DNA from: Liolophura sinensis
Lineage: Eukaryota; Mollusca; Polyplacophora; Chitonida; Chitonidae
Assembly (NCBI RefSeq): GCF_032854445.1
Contig: NC_088297.1
Coordinates: forward strand, 23,259,127-23,323,126
Direction: 5' to 3'
Length of the DNA: 64,000 nt
The translations under genes and the position numbers were made by a program. Under the pieces are notes generated by a model. The model did no database searches. It was not told the origin of the DNA and saw only the letters and a list, made by a program, of their open reading frames with translations. The stretch's first letter is position 1. Every line of letters starts with the position of its first letter. Below are positions 46,079-58,519 of the stretch, in pieces.

Positions 46079-47948
46079 ACATAAATGTATGTGCATTTTT
46101 TTTTTGGAAGGGGGGGGGGGAGGGGAGAGGAAGTGATCTTAATGAACAATAGACTGTGCAAGTAGCCACACAAACAACATTAACTGCTCTGGCTTACTAT
46201 CACTAAGGCACCATGATGGTACTAATAATAACAATATACCATGATTCATAAACACTTGTTTAATACTCTGATCACTGAAGTTGAACAGGAGGGAATCCAG
46301 GGTAATCCATCCCAGGTACAAACAAGGAAGAGGAAAAAATAAGTTACATGCATTTATGTTTTTGTATAAGGTCTCCAGAATATCTTCTGTAGTGGCTCAT
46401 CGCATGAATCCAGAGGACGTATTTAGCGGTGACAATGTCACCTTCCCACAGCCGAATACTAACATCCATCTATTTGTTTTGTATCTTCATATTTTTGCTT
46501 TCATGTGGTGTGATAGGCTATATATTTCTTGAAATGTTTTGCGACACCAAATGTAGTCGTGTGTGCAGACTTTCCCTCCCCACACTGCAATTGTGCGGCA
46601 ATGAAACCGTCTGGGATGGTTCATCTGAAGAGCTTTCCCAAAAACAAAAAATTTACATGAATAAAATAACACTAAATATTAAAAACGTATATATGATATA
46701 CACATATAAAGCACATTTTATACTTTAAATTTTCAGAAAAAGTGAACAGTCTCTGTTTATCATATTAACTTTATTTAAAGTTAAGAAAAACAGTTTCTTT
46801 TAAAAGAAAAAAAAAAAAGAGTAAACCTTTTAATGGTGCAATAATCATGTTGGTCTAAATAAAACTTTATGAGAAATCTGTCAAGTTATTGATACCTGAA
46901 TAAAGATACCAAAATTACCAGCAGAAACAGTAGGCCGCAAGTGAGTACCTGTATCAGCCAGCCAGTTGTACGGGCAGTGCAACTGGATTGATTTCAGGCA
47001 CAACCAAATCTCCGCCTCAAATGTTTTGTTGCTAGATGCATACTGGTCAAGTTGTTGTTGTCTTTGCTGTCTACGAATGTACAAGGTCAACTGTCAGAAT
47101 TGACAGTTACAGGTAGTGGGATACTACAAGCTCAGTTTCAATGTCCCGAGCTTCTGCGAGTTGAACGGACTTTTGATGCTGATCGACTGATGGATACAAA
47201 CCACAAGGCAATGATGGTGTGGAAGTATAGTGAGGTGTTATCCCCCTTAGGATACTTTTCCGAAACCCTATCCAAACCTTCTACATTACCAATGCAATAG
47301 TTTTGGCGTTTCTGAAACCACTTCATTAAAAACACTGAACAAATTTCGAGTACTGGTACGTTCAAATTTTATATTTTATCACAGCAAACACCAAGGAATC
47401 TAGAGCCATTTCACTTTTGAAAATTACAACAGCATACTTGACATTAAAGTCCTCTATATTCCAGGACAAAACCATCAAAATTTTAAATTCCCTGATATTC
47501 CAGTGTCTGGAACAGAAAGTTTCATTTTCCCTGATCTTTGTGAACCCTGTTTGTGACTAGATGAATGTCAAAATGCCTAAACCATTCAGGCCAGGTTAGT
47601 TAAAGTGGAAATTAATAGTAAAACAATTTATAGGCACTGTTGCTATATGCCAGCAGACCACAACAATATAAAGTAATATCATGAAGGTACATGTGTCATA
47701 TTTTGATATAAAAGATAAAATACACATTTGACCCACATACATGTATGCATCTGTATGCTAACAGAACAAGTGTCAAAATCCAAATAAATATAACAGGATT
47801 ACCACAAATATAATCAACAGAAAAGACTATTGAGCGGGTAGGTAATACAACTTTGTGCTGTATCTACACTAGCATGTATATGTGCAATTAATGTACATAA
47901 CACTACTCACTTCACAACCAGCTTGCCAACACAGTGACAATAAACACT

Positions 47949-48115
47949 GTATGTATGTATGTATATATGTATGTAAATATGTATTCTTGGGGTTTAAGGT
48001 CGTACTGAACAATTTTTCAGTTATTTGACAACAAGGAGTCATTTAGGGGTCTGTACATACATAGTGTGTTCTTGTGGCTGGGCAATTCCATGCCGCCAAA
48101 GCATTAAACACTGTA
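47949..48115 (+). mobile_element. TATG tract and third dispersed repeat copy
   Basis: TATG/TATA repeats lead into GGTCGTACTGAACAATTTTT, CAGTTATTTGACAACAAGGA and GTCATTTAGG. Compare 3204-3340, where the same tract and repeat are joined in the same order. Confidence 0.6.
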
Positions 48116-48616
48116 ATGTGATGATGTCATGCTACAGCGAACATGCCTTTTCTATACAAAGGAAAGAGGGAAGCTGTCTTATCGCACTACACTGTAGGTA
48201 TATGAAGATATATACTGTACAACATAATGGGCAGAGTTTCCTAGTGCTTTCACCAGCTGTAGCCCTTTGGCTCAATTGTTTAAGTGCCCACTGTGACCCA
48301 CAGAAATGACAAATTAAATCCTTCAGGCATCACAACTACCCCTCAAACACGAGCAAGTCTACAGTAAAAAGAAACATTACAATGTATGTGGTAAAACAGA
48401 CATTCCTAACACCCATTCCTGAAATAATGAATGCCTTTATGTGAAGGTTGATGACATTTCTGTTTGCTACAGGTTTTGTGTCCATTATAATCTGACCAAT
48501 AATAATGGTAGTTTAAACATGATGGTACCGTATGTCCTAGAATCAGGACTACCCCCTATGTTCCAATATTTATACCTGCAATGTTAAGGCATCTAAAGTA
48601 AATGTGTGTAAAACCT

Positions 48617-48708
48617 GAGCCCAGTTTTACGACGCAGAGTACGATGTTTTTGTACATCACTATTACCGTACCATCGTACATGTACAACATCTTTATGAAA
48701 ATGGCTGA
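48617..48708. mobile_element. MITE related to 30424-30543
   Basis: Its ends are GAGCCCAGTTTTACGACG and CATCTTTATGAAAATGGCT (inverted, degenerate), and its interior has GTACATCACTATTACCGTAC, GTAC-rich like the other copy. Confidence 0.5.
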
Positions 48709-49399
48709 GTAACAGAATTACCACTTTACACATGAAAATAAGCATACAGAATCTGACAAGCGCTTGCAATTGTGTGTACAAAATTGACAGTGCAACTGTA
48801 TACAACAATATGCAAATTCAGATACTGATCTCTGAAAAATTTCTAAGATTCATTCATGGAATGCTTTGCAGCACATTCAGTGTGAGTGACAAAACACACA
48901 ATGAATAGTTAGGAGATAATCCATGATGAGCAATGCTTGCATGGTTTTATATTCAGTACATGTGTAGATTTCCATGCTGAATCTTTGTGTATCCACATGA
49001 AAACTGATGCGCATTTAGTCATTGTAATTACAGTATACTAAAATCAACATATTCATGTACAGAATGCAAATGGGATGCAATGTAAGATGGCTTAAGCTGC
49101 ATCCACACAGTATAATCTGATCAATTGTCATATTAACACATTAAATTTGAGTAGTCAAATTAAAACAGAAAAACAGGACAAATCGCATCGTGTTAACACC
49201 GCTTATGAAACACTGTTCATCTTACTTTTGATTAACTGGTCGAATTCTACGAGTTCATATCATGATAAATCAAACCGCACGCACGCAGCTTAATAGTGTA
49301 TCCGAAGAAAATTAGTTTAGCTAAGAATGCGTAACAGCAGATAGAGGTGGGCAGGGATTAAATCTCGAAGCAAAAACTCAAAATCTGTGTGTCATGTGT

Positions 49400-50040
49400 A
49401 CTGGCTTACGGGAGGATGGGGTGGAGCACAGGTAAACAGCAGGGCAGGGAATGTATGGTGATGAGTTTCAGAGGTTGAATAGCAACAGAGCTAAGGTTAG
49501 AAGTTGTAGTATTGGATTTGTAAAGGGAAGATGGAGGGTTACTGACGAAGATGAAACTTGTGTAGGGGTGCAATGCAAGTGGTGTTAAGGAGACCGAAGA
49601 ACTCACCAACAGCGTTTGACAGTAGTGGTTTCGCAGAGCTTGACAATGTATGCGTGGAGGTGGAGCTGGTCAAGAGAAAGGTAAAAGAACTGTTATGGGA
49701 ATGAGTGGGTTGTGGATGAGGGTTGGTGGAGGGATTCTCTGCCTTGAGCGGTATGGTTATCTGGTATGGATGTGAGGCTGTGTGGTATTGAGGCCAATTG
49801 ATGCAGGAGGGCCTGTGTGGCAGAGTTGTGTACCTGTGCAGTGCAGGGTGTGGGGCAGTGTGACTGTGGAGGTGAGGCCACACAGGGTAGAGGAGGGGTC
49901 GCTTGTGTGGGGGAGGAGCTGTGTGACTGTGTAGTGTGGGGGAGGGGGCAGTATAGCTAAGCAGCGTGGAGGAGGGGCAGTGTTGCCGAGGTGTCGGAGG
50001 GGGGAGACAGAGCCAGTTGAGGAGTAGCACCACAGCAGGA
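49400..50040. repeat. G-rich low-complexity stretch
   Basis: Degenerate GTGTG(A/G)CTGTG and GTGGGGGAGGGG motifs recur. The complementary strand gives a Pro/His/Ser/Thr-rich open frame (50078-49539) with no domain and no ATG at its 5' end. I treat it as a composition effect. A minus-strand TATAAAT at about 50085-50091 lies just upstream. Confidence 0.5.
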
Positions 50041-50610
50041 GCCCTGGTGAGCCAGCTTCGCTCTGCCCTCAGCAACACCGACCAAATTTATAGATAAATC
50101 CAGTGGCTCTATACACAGAGCCCGGCTGACTATGCTTGTACGCTGTCAGAGCTATGCAGTCAGAAATTGATTCCCAGTCCACACACATCTAGACAAGCTA
50201 ATTACCCATAAGGCAAAGCGTAGGCTGCCGACATCGCCGTCATACGTGTAGCATCCCTGCTACAGCCCCTGCACACTCAGACACACATACAGGCCTCATC
50301 CACAGAGGTACATTGGACACCGTTAGAATGGCATCCTCAACATCACACTGGGATCATAACATCAGCCACTCTCAAGCCAACACCTGTGTAATGTACAGTG
50401 TAATCCTCACATACTGTGCCAAACACTGTCACTATAATAGCCCTACAACTCACAGGTTTAGTAAATCCTGCATGTAGATAGGCTATGTTGGTTTAGCCTA
50501 TGATAATGTACAGTAGATGTTCCATTCATGCACAGTATGAAGCCAACAGTCAGTGGATACATTCAACCTAACTGTACATGCTGACTAGGTACATCTTGCA
50601 TTCATGTGGG

Positions 50611-50758
50611 TTTGTTGGTTTGATTTGTGTTTTACGTCATACTCTTCACTTATACAACGGCGGCCAGTATTACCGTGGGAGGAAACTTGGCAGAGCCCTG
50701 CGAGAACCCACCACGATCCGAAGGTTGGTGGCAGACCTTCCCACTGACGGCCGGAGTA
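50611..50758 (-). mobile_element. SINE 3' half
   Basis: It shows GTTTGATTTGTGTTTTACG, CACTTATACAACGGCGGCC, GGTTGGTGGCAGACCTTCC and ACGGCCGGAGTA. Confidence 0.85.
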
Positions 50759-50983
50759 CATGTGGGTTTAGCCTGTGGAGCTGGAGATGTATCCCTGAAA
50801 AGCCTTTAGACATACACTGTACACATGTAGAGATGTTCTCATTCATGTACATTAATTATTTACATCAACCACAGTCACTATACATTATCAGCCATACTGT
50901 AGATATGATGATGTAGATATGATAATGAACCCCAGTTCAAGGTTTAGACACTGGAGGTACTGATGTTTCATTCATGCATAGTA

Positions 50984-52400
50984 ACAAGTCACAACTCTGC
51001 ATGTATGTTCATTCCTGTACACAGACCACAGTCGTCACAAACCTTAAACCATAATGTATGGGAGTGGCCAGTCATGGCTTTAGCCACCGGAGGTGTAGTA
51101 GAGGTTTCAATCGTGCATAGTAACAACAGTCACAACTCTGCATGTATGTTCATTCCTGTACACAGACCACACAGTCGTCACAAACCTTAACCATAATGTA
51201 TAGGTGTGGTCAGTCATGGCTTTAGCCACCGGAGGTGTAGTAGAGGTTTCAATCGTGCATAGTAACAACAGTCACTGCTGTGCATGTATGTTCATTCCTG
51301 TACACAGACCACACAGTCGTCACAAACCTTAAACCATAATGTATGGGTGTGGTCAGTCATGGCTTTAGCCACCGGAGGTGTAGTAGAGGTTTCAATCGTG
51401 CATAGTAACAACAGTCACTGCTGTGCATGTATGTTCATTCCTGTACACAGACCACACAGTCGTCACAAACCTTAAACCATAATGTATGGGTGTGGTCAGT
51501 CATGGCTTTAGCCACCGGAGGTGTAGTAGAGGTTTCAATCGTGCATAGTAACAACAGTCACAACTCTGCATGTATGTTCATTCCTGTACACAGACCACAC
51601 AGTCGTCACAAACCTTAACCATAATGTATAGGTGTGGTCAGTCATGGCTTTAGCCACCGGAGGTGTAGTAGAGGTTTCAATCGTGCATAGTAACAACAGT
51701 CACTGCTGTGCATGTATGTTCATTCCTGTACACAGACCACACAGTTGTTACAAACCTTAACCATAATGTATGGGTGTGGTCAGTCATGGCTTTAGCCACC
51801 GGAGGTGTAGTAGAGGTTTCAATCGTGCATAGTAACAACAGTCACTGCTGTGCATGTATGTTCATTCCTGTACACAGACCACACAGTCGTCACAAACCTA
51901 AAACCTTAATGTATAAGTGTGGTCAGTCATGGCTTTAGCCACCGGAGGTGTAGTAGAGGTTTCAATCGTGCATAGTAACAACAGTCACAACTGTTCATGT
52001 ATCTTCATTCCTGTACACAGACCACACAGTCGTCACAAACCTTAAACCATAATGTATGGGTGTGGTCAGTCATGGCTTTAGCCACTGGAGGTGTAGAGGT
52101 TTCCATCGTACATAGTAACAACAGTCACTGCTGTGCATGTATGTTCATTCCTGTACACAGACCACACAGTCGTCACAAACCTTAAACCATAATGTATGGG
52201 TGTGGTCAGTCATGGCTTTAGCCACCAGAGGTGTAGTAGAGGTTTCAATCGTGCATAGTAACAACAGTCACTGCTGTGCATGTATGTTCATTCCTGTACA
52301 CAGACCACACAGTTGTTACAAACCTTAAACCTTAATGTATAAGTGTGGTCAGTCATGGCTTTAGCCACTGGAGGTGTTGAGGTTTCAATCGTGCATGGTC
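50984..52400. repeat. 143-bp satellite array, about 10 copies
   Basis: The unit contains CATGTATGTTCATTCCTGTA, CACAGACCACACAGTCGTCA, GTCAGTCATGGCTTTAGCC and GGTTTCAATCGTGCATAGTA. Spacing between copies is 143 bp (for example 51304 to 51447). Copies differ mainly at CACAACTCTG/CACTGCTGTG before CATGTATG. Degenerate copies continue to about 52680. Confidence 0.95.
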
Positions 52401-52680
52401 ATCATTATTCACTACAATCCTTCCACTGTTCATGTACATTAACAATACAGTCACTATGACCCCTCAGCCACACTTTATAGGTGTGGTCAGTCAAAGGTTT
52501 AGCCACTGAAGGTGTAGAGGTTTCATTCACGTATAGTAACCACACAGTCACTATAAACCTTCAGCATTACTGTATAGGTGTAGTCAGTCATAGGTTTAGC
52601 TACCAGAGGTGTAGATATTTCATTCATCTTCGGTAACCACACACCATAGATGGTGTCACCATAAACCTTCAGCCAGTATG

Positions 52681-53420
52681 TAGGTATACATATAGGTTTA
52701 GTCTATCATACGCTCAAACAAATTTAGATGATCTCCTTGAAACATGTGCCGTAAGTTCCAATGTCAAGTCTAACACTAAAGTGCAGCTATGCAGAGGCTG
52801 TACCAAACGTTCATACGGACGCCTTTTAATCTTGAAGGATTCGTCCAATGTCAATATATTTGTTTTTGCAGACCCTGTAACACCCTAATGGGTTTGCCTC
52901 TCCCTCCACTAGAAATGTAGCTTTCCCACTATACACAAGTACATATAAAGTAACAATAACAGATAAATCAGACATACCACATTCAGGGCTAAGCCCATGG
53001 TAAATACTAGATGAAACCCAGAAGTTCAGATGTTAATTACAGGTAAACCATACCAAATAAGGACACCCAGAATCTACACAATGCCCATAAAATGAAATGG
53101 GCTTACTTTTTTGACAGGAATCTAATTCTCACCATAACACAAGTAAACCAAAACTATGAGAATCCAATCAGATTCCTATAAGGTCAAAAAATAATTTTTT
53201 AAAATGAACAAGGTGTTTTCCAATTTCCAATTTTTTAAGAACTCTTACTACTTTGTAGACAAGAGGTTTGGCATCATTTAAGTTTTTAAAACGGAATCAA
53301 CAAAATCTGTTTTACTTTTAATACATACATTAAATTTTCACTTAGCGCAAAAGCTTAAAGGTACCAGATTTAGGCTGAAATCTGGTAGATTTCCACTGAA
53401 CTTGAATCTTCTGAGATTGA
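52681..53420. other. Nothing recognised
   Basis: AT-rich sequence after the decayed end of the satellite, with no gene, RNA or repeat visible. Confidence 0.5.
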
Positions 53421-53421
53421 T

Positions 53422-53500
53422 AATGAATGAATGAATGAATGAATGATTATGGCTTAACGCCACATCGGCAATATTTCAGCCATATCGTGGCGACTGAGAT
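53422..53500 (+). mobile_element. GAAT microsatellite and SINE-like fragment
   Basis: A GAAT tract (53422-53447) is followed by ATTATGGCTTAACGCCACAT, then CGGCAATATTTCAGCCATAT and CGTGGCGACTGA. This head is unlike the main SINE family. Confidence 0.55.
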
Positions 53501-53997
53501 TGATAGAAATTCTGGCAGAAAAATTCAAGCAGAGAAAGGCCTTTTGTGTACGTGTACAAGTATATCAAAGATCACCGACACACAAATTCATGGACAGCAC
53601 CTGTGCCTGCCCATACCAGAAGTCTATTGTCCATGAATTTTCTGATCCGTAATATTTTCACGCTAATTCCACACTACAATGTCTTGTTCAGGTTTTATTA
53701 TTCTAGCACGTTTGCCACCAGATGTCACCACTAGTCAGAGATAGCACCTGTCAGGCTGTGGCCTCAGCATAATGAGGATGTTAACATATCGTAAGTTCAT
53801 AAAAGTACATTTGTACCCAATCAAACCATTCCCAACAAAAACACTGACAACGCCAAATAAACCTGTTAACTTCACAGCACTGAATAACATTTTCCTCGCA
53901 GGCAGAACCGGACATGTGCTTAGGCAAGCAATACTCTTATGATTGCTTGTCACATTGTGGATGAAATATTACCAATGAGATTATAAATCCTAATCAT

Positions 53998-54150
53998 TCT
54001 TTCATTTGTTTATTTGATTGATGTTTTATGCTGTATTCAAGAATATTTCACTTATACAGCGGTGGCCAGCATTATTGTGCGAGGAACCCTAGCAGAGACC
54101 TTCCCAAGTACGGAAAGAGAAGAAGCCACCATGAGCTGGACTTGAAGGCC
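53998..54150 (-). mobile_element. SINE with central deletion
   Basis: TTTGTTTATTTGATTGATGT, then CACTTATACAGCGGTGGCC, then directly GCAGAGACCTTCCCAAGT and ACCATGAGCTGGACTTGAA. Confidence 0.8.
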
Positions 54151-54455
54151 ACATCATTTTTTCACATGGATTATGAAATTTTACAGAATGAATATGCAGA
54201 ATAACAATCATCCAGTGTAAAAAAATTTGTATATTATGTCGTCTCTAAATACAGTACTTCACATCTGGCACCTGGTCACAACAAATCGATTATAAATAAA
54301 TGAAAAATATGAGGGAAATACTTCTTAAAAGTTTCTTTTTCTCATTTCTTGAAAAGATATAGTGAAAATCCACATGCACACATATAAACACGTCCATACT
54401 TACAATACAGGAAAAAGCATAACAGAAGTGTGTCTTACATGTATAGGATATCATC

Positions 54456-55175
54456 CGGAGCATGGGACCCAGGAGCACACACACAGCATGGGACCCGGGA
54501 GCACACATACACAGCATGGGACTGGGGAGCACACACACAGCATGATACACGGGAGCACACACACAGCATGGGACTTGGGAGCACACATACACAGCATGGG
54601 ACTGGGGAGCACAAACACAGCATGATACGCGGGAGCACACACACAGCATGGGACTCAGGAGCACACATACACAGCATGGGAATGGGGAGCACACATACAG
54701 CATGGGACTCAGGAGCACGTACACAGCAAGGGACTCAGGAGCACGCACACAGTATGGGACGTGGCAGCACGCACATAGAATGGGAATCAGGAGCACACAC
54801 ACAGCATGGGACGTGGAAGCACACATACATACACAGCATGGGACTCGGGAACACGCCAACAGCATGTGACGCGGGAGCACACTCAGCATGGGACTCGGGA
54901 GCACACACACAGCATGGGACTTGGAAGCACACATACACAGCATGGGACTCGGGAGCACACATACACAGCATGGGACTCGGGAGCACACATACACAGCATG
55001 GGACTCAGGAGCACGCACTCAGCATGGGACGCAGGAGCACACTCACAGCATGGGACTCAGGAGCACACAAGGCATGGGACTCAAGAACACGCGCACAGCA
55101 TGGGACTGAGGAGCACACACACAGCAAGGGACTCTGAAGCACACACAGCATGGGTCGCAGGAGCAAACACCCAAA
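54456..55175. repeat. 26-28-bp minisatellite array, about 26 copies
   Basis: The unit is GCATGGGACTCGGGAGCACA plus a variable CACA or TACACA. Length variation of the CA part gives 24-30 bp units. Long open frames on both strands (HSMGLGSTHTQ-type and SHAVCVCSRVPCC-type pseudo-peptides) are by-products. Unit order does not form a clean higher-order repeat. Confidence 0.93.
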
Positions 55176-55199
55176 ATGGGATAATGTAACCCTGACACT

Positions 55200-56770
55200 C
55201 AAAGCCACTGAAAATTCACAGCTTTACACTGTTCATATGCAAATGTGCGCCGTAATAGGCGTATCTATGGCTATTTCAAATCTTTGAGAGAAAAGAAAGT
55301 AATCTACCAAACACTTGCACAAAGCACTTGTGACATAAACGTGATCTACATGTATTTGACAAAACTATCTTGCATAAACATAATAAACAAAGGGGTTTAC
55401 AAATCTGCAACTTTCAAACCACGACCATCCCACTAACTCTGCAACTGCACTGGAAAGCTTTTCCAAATGTTTGTAAACTATAACACTGATTTAAGAAAAT
55501 GTGATGAATTTTCAACACTGTACACGTATGTGTTTGACATGGTTAAAAAGACAAGTAGTAAGTAATTAGAAAACAGTGTAATGGTTAATACTGTGTATTC
55601 CATGTTTACATGTCCAGGCACATGTAATTCCCCAATGAACATGGATCTGAAGACGTAATAAAGGTTCACCAACATTGCTATTGAAATGTTACACTACATG
55701 CGTGTCAGACAGATAAGACTGATATCATAACCTTTTACAGGACATACAATAATATCATGTACACACAACCGTGCATCCATGCGTTCAGAATTCCCTACCT
55801 TGAATATCATGGCATACGAGTATATACAGCTCTTATATCATTTCATCACATATACAACCCACCAACGACAACAGGTAAACGATACTGAGGACCTTTTGAG
55901 AATCGCTCTTACTGCTCAGTCGGGCAGAACAAGGATACTTCTTTTCTCTCCATAAAGCCCAGCTAAGGCACCAACCTGTCTATTCTTTCATGAGTTTACC
56001 ATGTCTCACATTTATATCTTGATCATTTCATTGTTGGTTAAAGCTATACTCATACATATTTCACTCATACGGAGTGTCCTTGGTAAACCACTAAGTTTTA
56101 ACTATATTGGTGGAATCCCAAATTGATGGAAGTGGTCTTCAACACATGCTGTCTTGCACTGACCGCTTTATATTGTCATCTAACCCTACAATCAGTGAAG
56201 CAGTAGAATCTACGAATTTTTCTGTACCATGGATTTAATCCAGTAAAATCCCTTTTCGTTTATTGTAACTTAACATTTTTAGTTGTTTCAATGCAATCGC
56301 TAGAACCTATCTAGAGTTAGAAAATTAAGCAAAATCAAGCTTTACATAAATCTCCATAAAATAAAATTTAAAAAACATGTCAAAATATGCCAACTGATCA
56401 TGAAGATGTACGAACCGGTCGAAGACCTGCATTGGCCTGCACATATGCATACATATATACACACACAGAGGCAAACTGTGCTTGATCAATATCTCTGGAG
56501 TGAATACATTGACACAGTTGTGTGCACCGTTTTTCAGATGCCTAAAGCAGCGAAGTGAGAATTGAGAAGTGAGCTTCTCAATATACCAAACCAGAATTCA
56601 CACACTTTCACAAATAAATTGTGGGCTAATGTGCACTGAGTATCAGGATGGCTGCAAATATTCAACACTAAAATGTGTAATATGAACATGTATTGTAAAC
56701 CATAGTCCAAATGGAAATAATAGCTGCAAGGGAACTGATCCAGTATTTGTCCTTCACCTAAATTGAGTGA
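55200..56770. other. Nothing recognised
   Basis: AT-rich sequence without convincing coding, RNA or repeat structure. Confidence 0.5.
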
Positions 56771-56774
56771 GTGA

Positions 56775-56965
56775 GTGAGTGAGCGTCGTACTTAACGATT
56801 TTTCAGTCATATGACAACAAAGGAATCCTTAGAGTGCACGTAATGTGCCTCCTTGTTGCAGGACAGATTTCCACCATTCTTTTATCTAGTGCTGCTTCAC
56901 TGAGACACCTTACCGAAGGGAAGTAACCCGCATCACCCAAGCCATCATACTGATACTGATCTCTC
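56775..56965 (+). mobile_element. Third dispersed repeat family, longest copy
   Basis: It contains CGTACTTAACGATTTTTCAG, CATATGACAACAAAGGAATC, TATCTAGTGCTGCTTCACTG, AGGGAAGTAACCCGC and CCCAAGCCATCATACTGATA, preceded by a GTGA tract. It abuts the SINE at 57006. Confidence 0.65.
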
Positions 56966-57005
56966 ACCAATACAGTCGCTGTGTTTTCAGGCCCACCTCA
57001 CATTG

Positions 57006-57176
57006 GTTTCCTCTCCAGCCATACGTGGGAAGGTCTGATAGCAACCTGCAAATCTTCCTGGGTTTCCCTGCTGGCTCTGCCCGGTTTTATCACACCATAA
57101 AGCTGACCATCCTCATAAGTGAAATACTCTTGAGTATGGGTTAAAACGCCAATCAAACAAACATATCAAATAAAAA
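57006..57176 (+). mobile_element. SINE, head truncated
   Basis: It shows CCATACGTGGGAAGGTCTG, GCTGGCTCTGCCCGGTTTT, AAGTGAAATACTCTTGAGTA and CCAATCAAACAAACA. Confidence 0.85.
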
Positions 57177-57422
57177 TACCTTGTATAATAAACAAACATC
57201 TGCAAATATGGAGCCCATTTTGACTCCACTTTTCAGGTTGATATATACATGTATATATTTTATTTTCTTACTTACTTATTTTTTGGCGTTAAATCACATA
57301 CCAATAACGGTAAGAATAAGTGTACACAAAGTTAAGGCCAAAGCAAATATAGTACATGATAATGTAGACACTTTGGAAACCCTTGAATTTAATCTCTTCT
57401 TCTTGTAATTCTTTCAAAATAC

Positions 57423-57560
57423 TGGTGTGTTGTTTTCAAACCATACTCGAGAATTGTATTTTTTCACTCATGTGACAGTGGCCAGTTTTATGGATGGAGA
57501 AAAACTGGAGTGCATAGGGTAAACTATACCTTTGGCGAGTTAATTGCTAACTCACCCATG
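57423..57560 (-). mobile_element. Second SINE-like family, diverged
   Basis: TGGTGTGTTGTTTTCAAACC, CACTCATGTGACAGTGGCC, GAAAAACTGGAGTGCATAG and GGCGAGTTAATTGCTAACTC. Confidence 0.45.
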
Positions 57561-57899
57561 TGTTAATGTTAATATTTTACTGGACATCAATTGGTACCGG
57601 CAAACTTCATGTTACAACACAATGCGTGCAAGCAAAGCTAAATGCTTCTTTAGGCCATCAAAGCCTAAAAAAAAAACAATAGAAGCCAGGCAATTTTGAA
57701 ACTTCTTCATCCAAAAAGGAACTGTACCATGATGTACATGTGCCAGGACTTTTGCACTAACAATTTTCTGAAATTACTCCTTAAAACAGCCCAAACTAAC
57801 ATGGAAAAGATGGGAGATATATACATGTATCAAGAGACCAAGCTACCAGCGAGGCCATGACCCAATCTTGCTGAAACATAAGCATTTAAGCGAAATTGG

Positions 57900-58090
57900 C
57901 CGACAAGAGACTTTGTTGAGTTGGACCCAGATTCTCATGATCTCAATTCAACGTCTGTGCCAGCTTTACAAGCTGATGACAATATCGCTAACATTAGTAT
58001 CGCCAGGATGTCCTACAGAAAGAGAAATCAAGAGAGACAGTTGGAAGAGACATGCCACAGTTATGCCAGAACTCACTTCAGCTGTATGTC
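57900..58090 (+). other. Coding-like fragment of unknown origin
   Basis: One plus-strand frame reads RDFVELDPDSHDLNSTSV, PALQADDNIANISIARMS, YRKRNQERQLEETCHSYA without stop. Its composition and acidic-then-basic pattern look protein-like rather than random, but I recognise no family and see no confident splice sites. It could be an exon of another gene or a retroelement fragment. Confidence 0.25.
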
Positions 58091-58210
58091 TGTACGCTGG
58101 AGTTTTTACACCATTTTTTCAGTCATAACACGATGAATAGTCAGGTGTGTGTACACGTGCTTGGGTTGGGGGGCGAGTCAATGTCGTTAATATGCTGCAG
58201 CAATTAAAGT

Positions 58211-58510
58211 ATAAAGTAACATGGTGCAGACGCCAAACATGACACCTCACACAGTCACATCATGCTGATGCCAGACTAAACAGTCCTGTATCTAAACTAT
58301 CAAGCTATAACTATTAAAGTAACATGGCGAAGACGCCAAACATGACACCTCACCCAGTCACATCATACTGATGCCGGACTAAACAGTCCTGTATCTAAAC
58401 TATCAAGCTATAACTATTAAAGCAACATGGCGAAGACGCCAAACATGACACCTCACCCAGTCACATCATACTGATGCCTGACTAAACAGTCCTGTATCTA
58501 AACTATCAAG
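58211..58510. repeat. 103-bp direct repeat, three copies
   Basis: The block GACGCCAAACATGACACCTC ... AACAGTCCTGTATCTAAACT then ATCAAGCTATAACTATTAAAG recurs with its GACGCC at 58229, 58332 and 58435, so a period of 103. Copies are about 97 percent alike, pointing to recent duplication. Confidence 0.93.
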
Positions 58511-58519
58511 AGCCAAGTG

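Larger units (their letters stand above)
43801..50600. other. Upstream region or first intron, no recognised gene
   Basis: Neither the first C1 half nor a DGKQ start codon could be found here. Local items are a duplicated GAAAGAAGAATATTCGTGGG (44350-44390), the poly-G run at 45332-45355, a diverged SINE-like copy (45925-46078), a TATG tract (47949-47985) and a G-rich stretch (49400-50040). Confidence 0.5.

Noticed and set aside
46881-47090. Minus-strand 69-codon frame ending near a GTACTC donor
   Set aside because: Considered as the missing DGKQ N-terminal exon, but it lacks the His and CxxC pattern of a C1 domain.
49539-50078. 180-codon minus-strand frame with a hydrophobic start resembling a signal peptide
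   Set aside because: It starts at GTG rather than ATG, consists of Pro/His/Ser/Thr-rich low complexity from a G-rich tract, and has no domain.
54290-55137. Cys-rich or His-rich proteins of about 240 codons
   Set aside because: They overlap on opposite strands of a minisatellite, so periodicity explains them.
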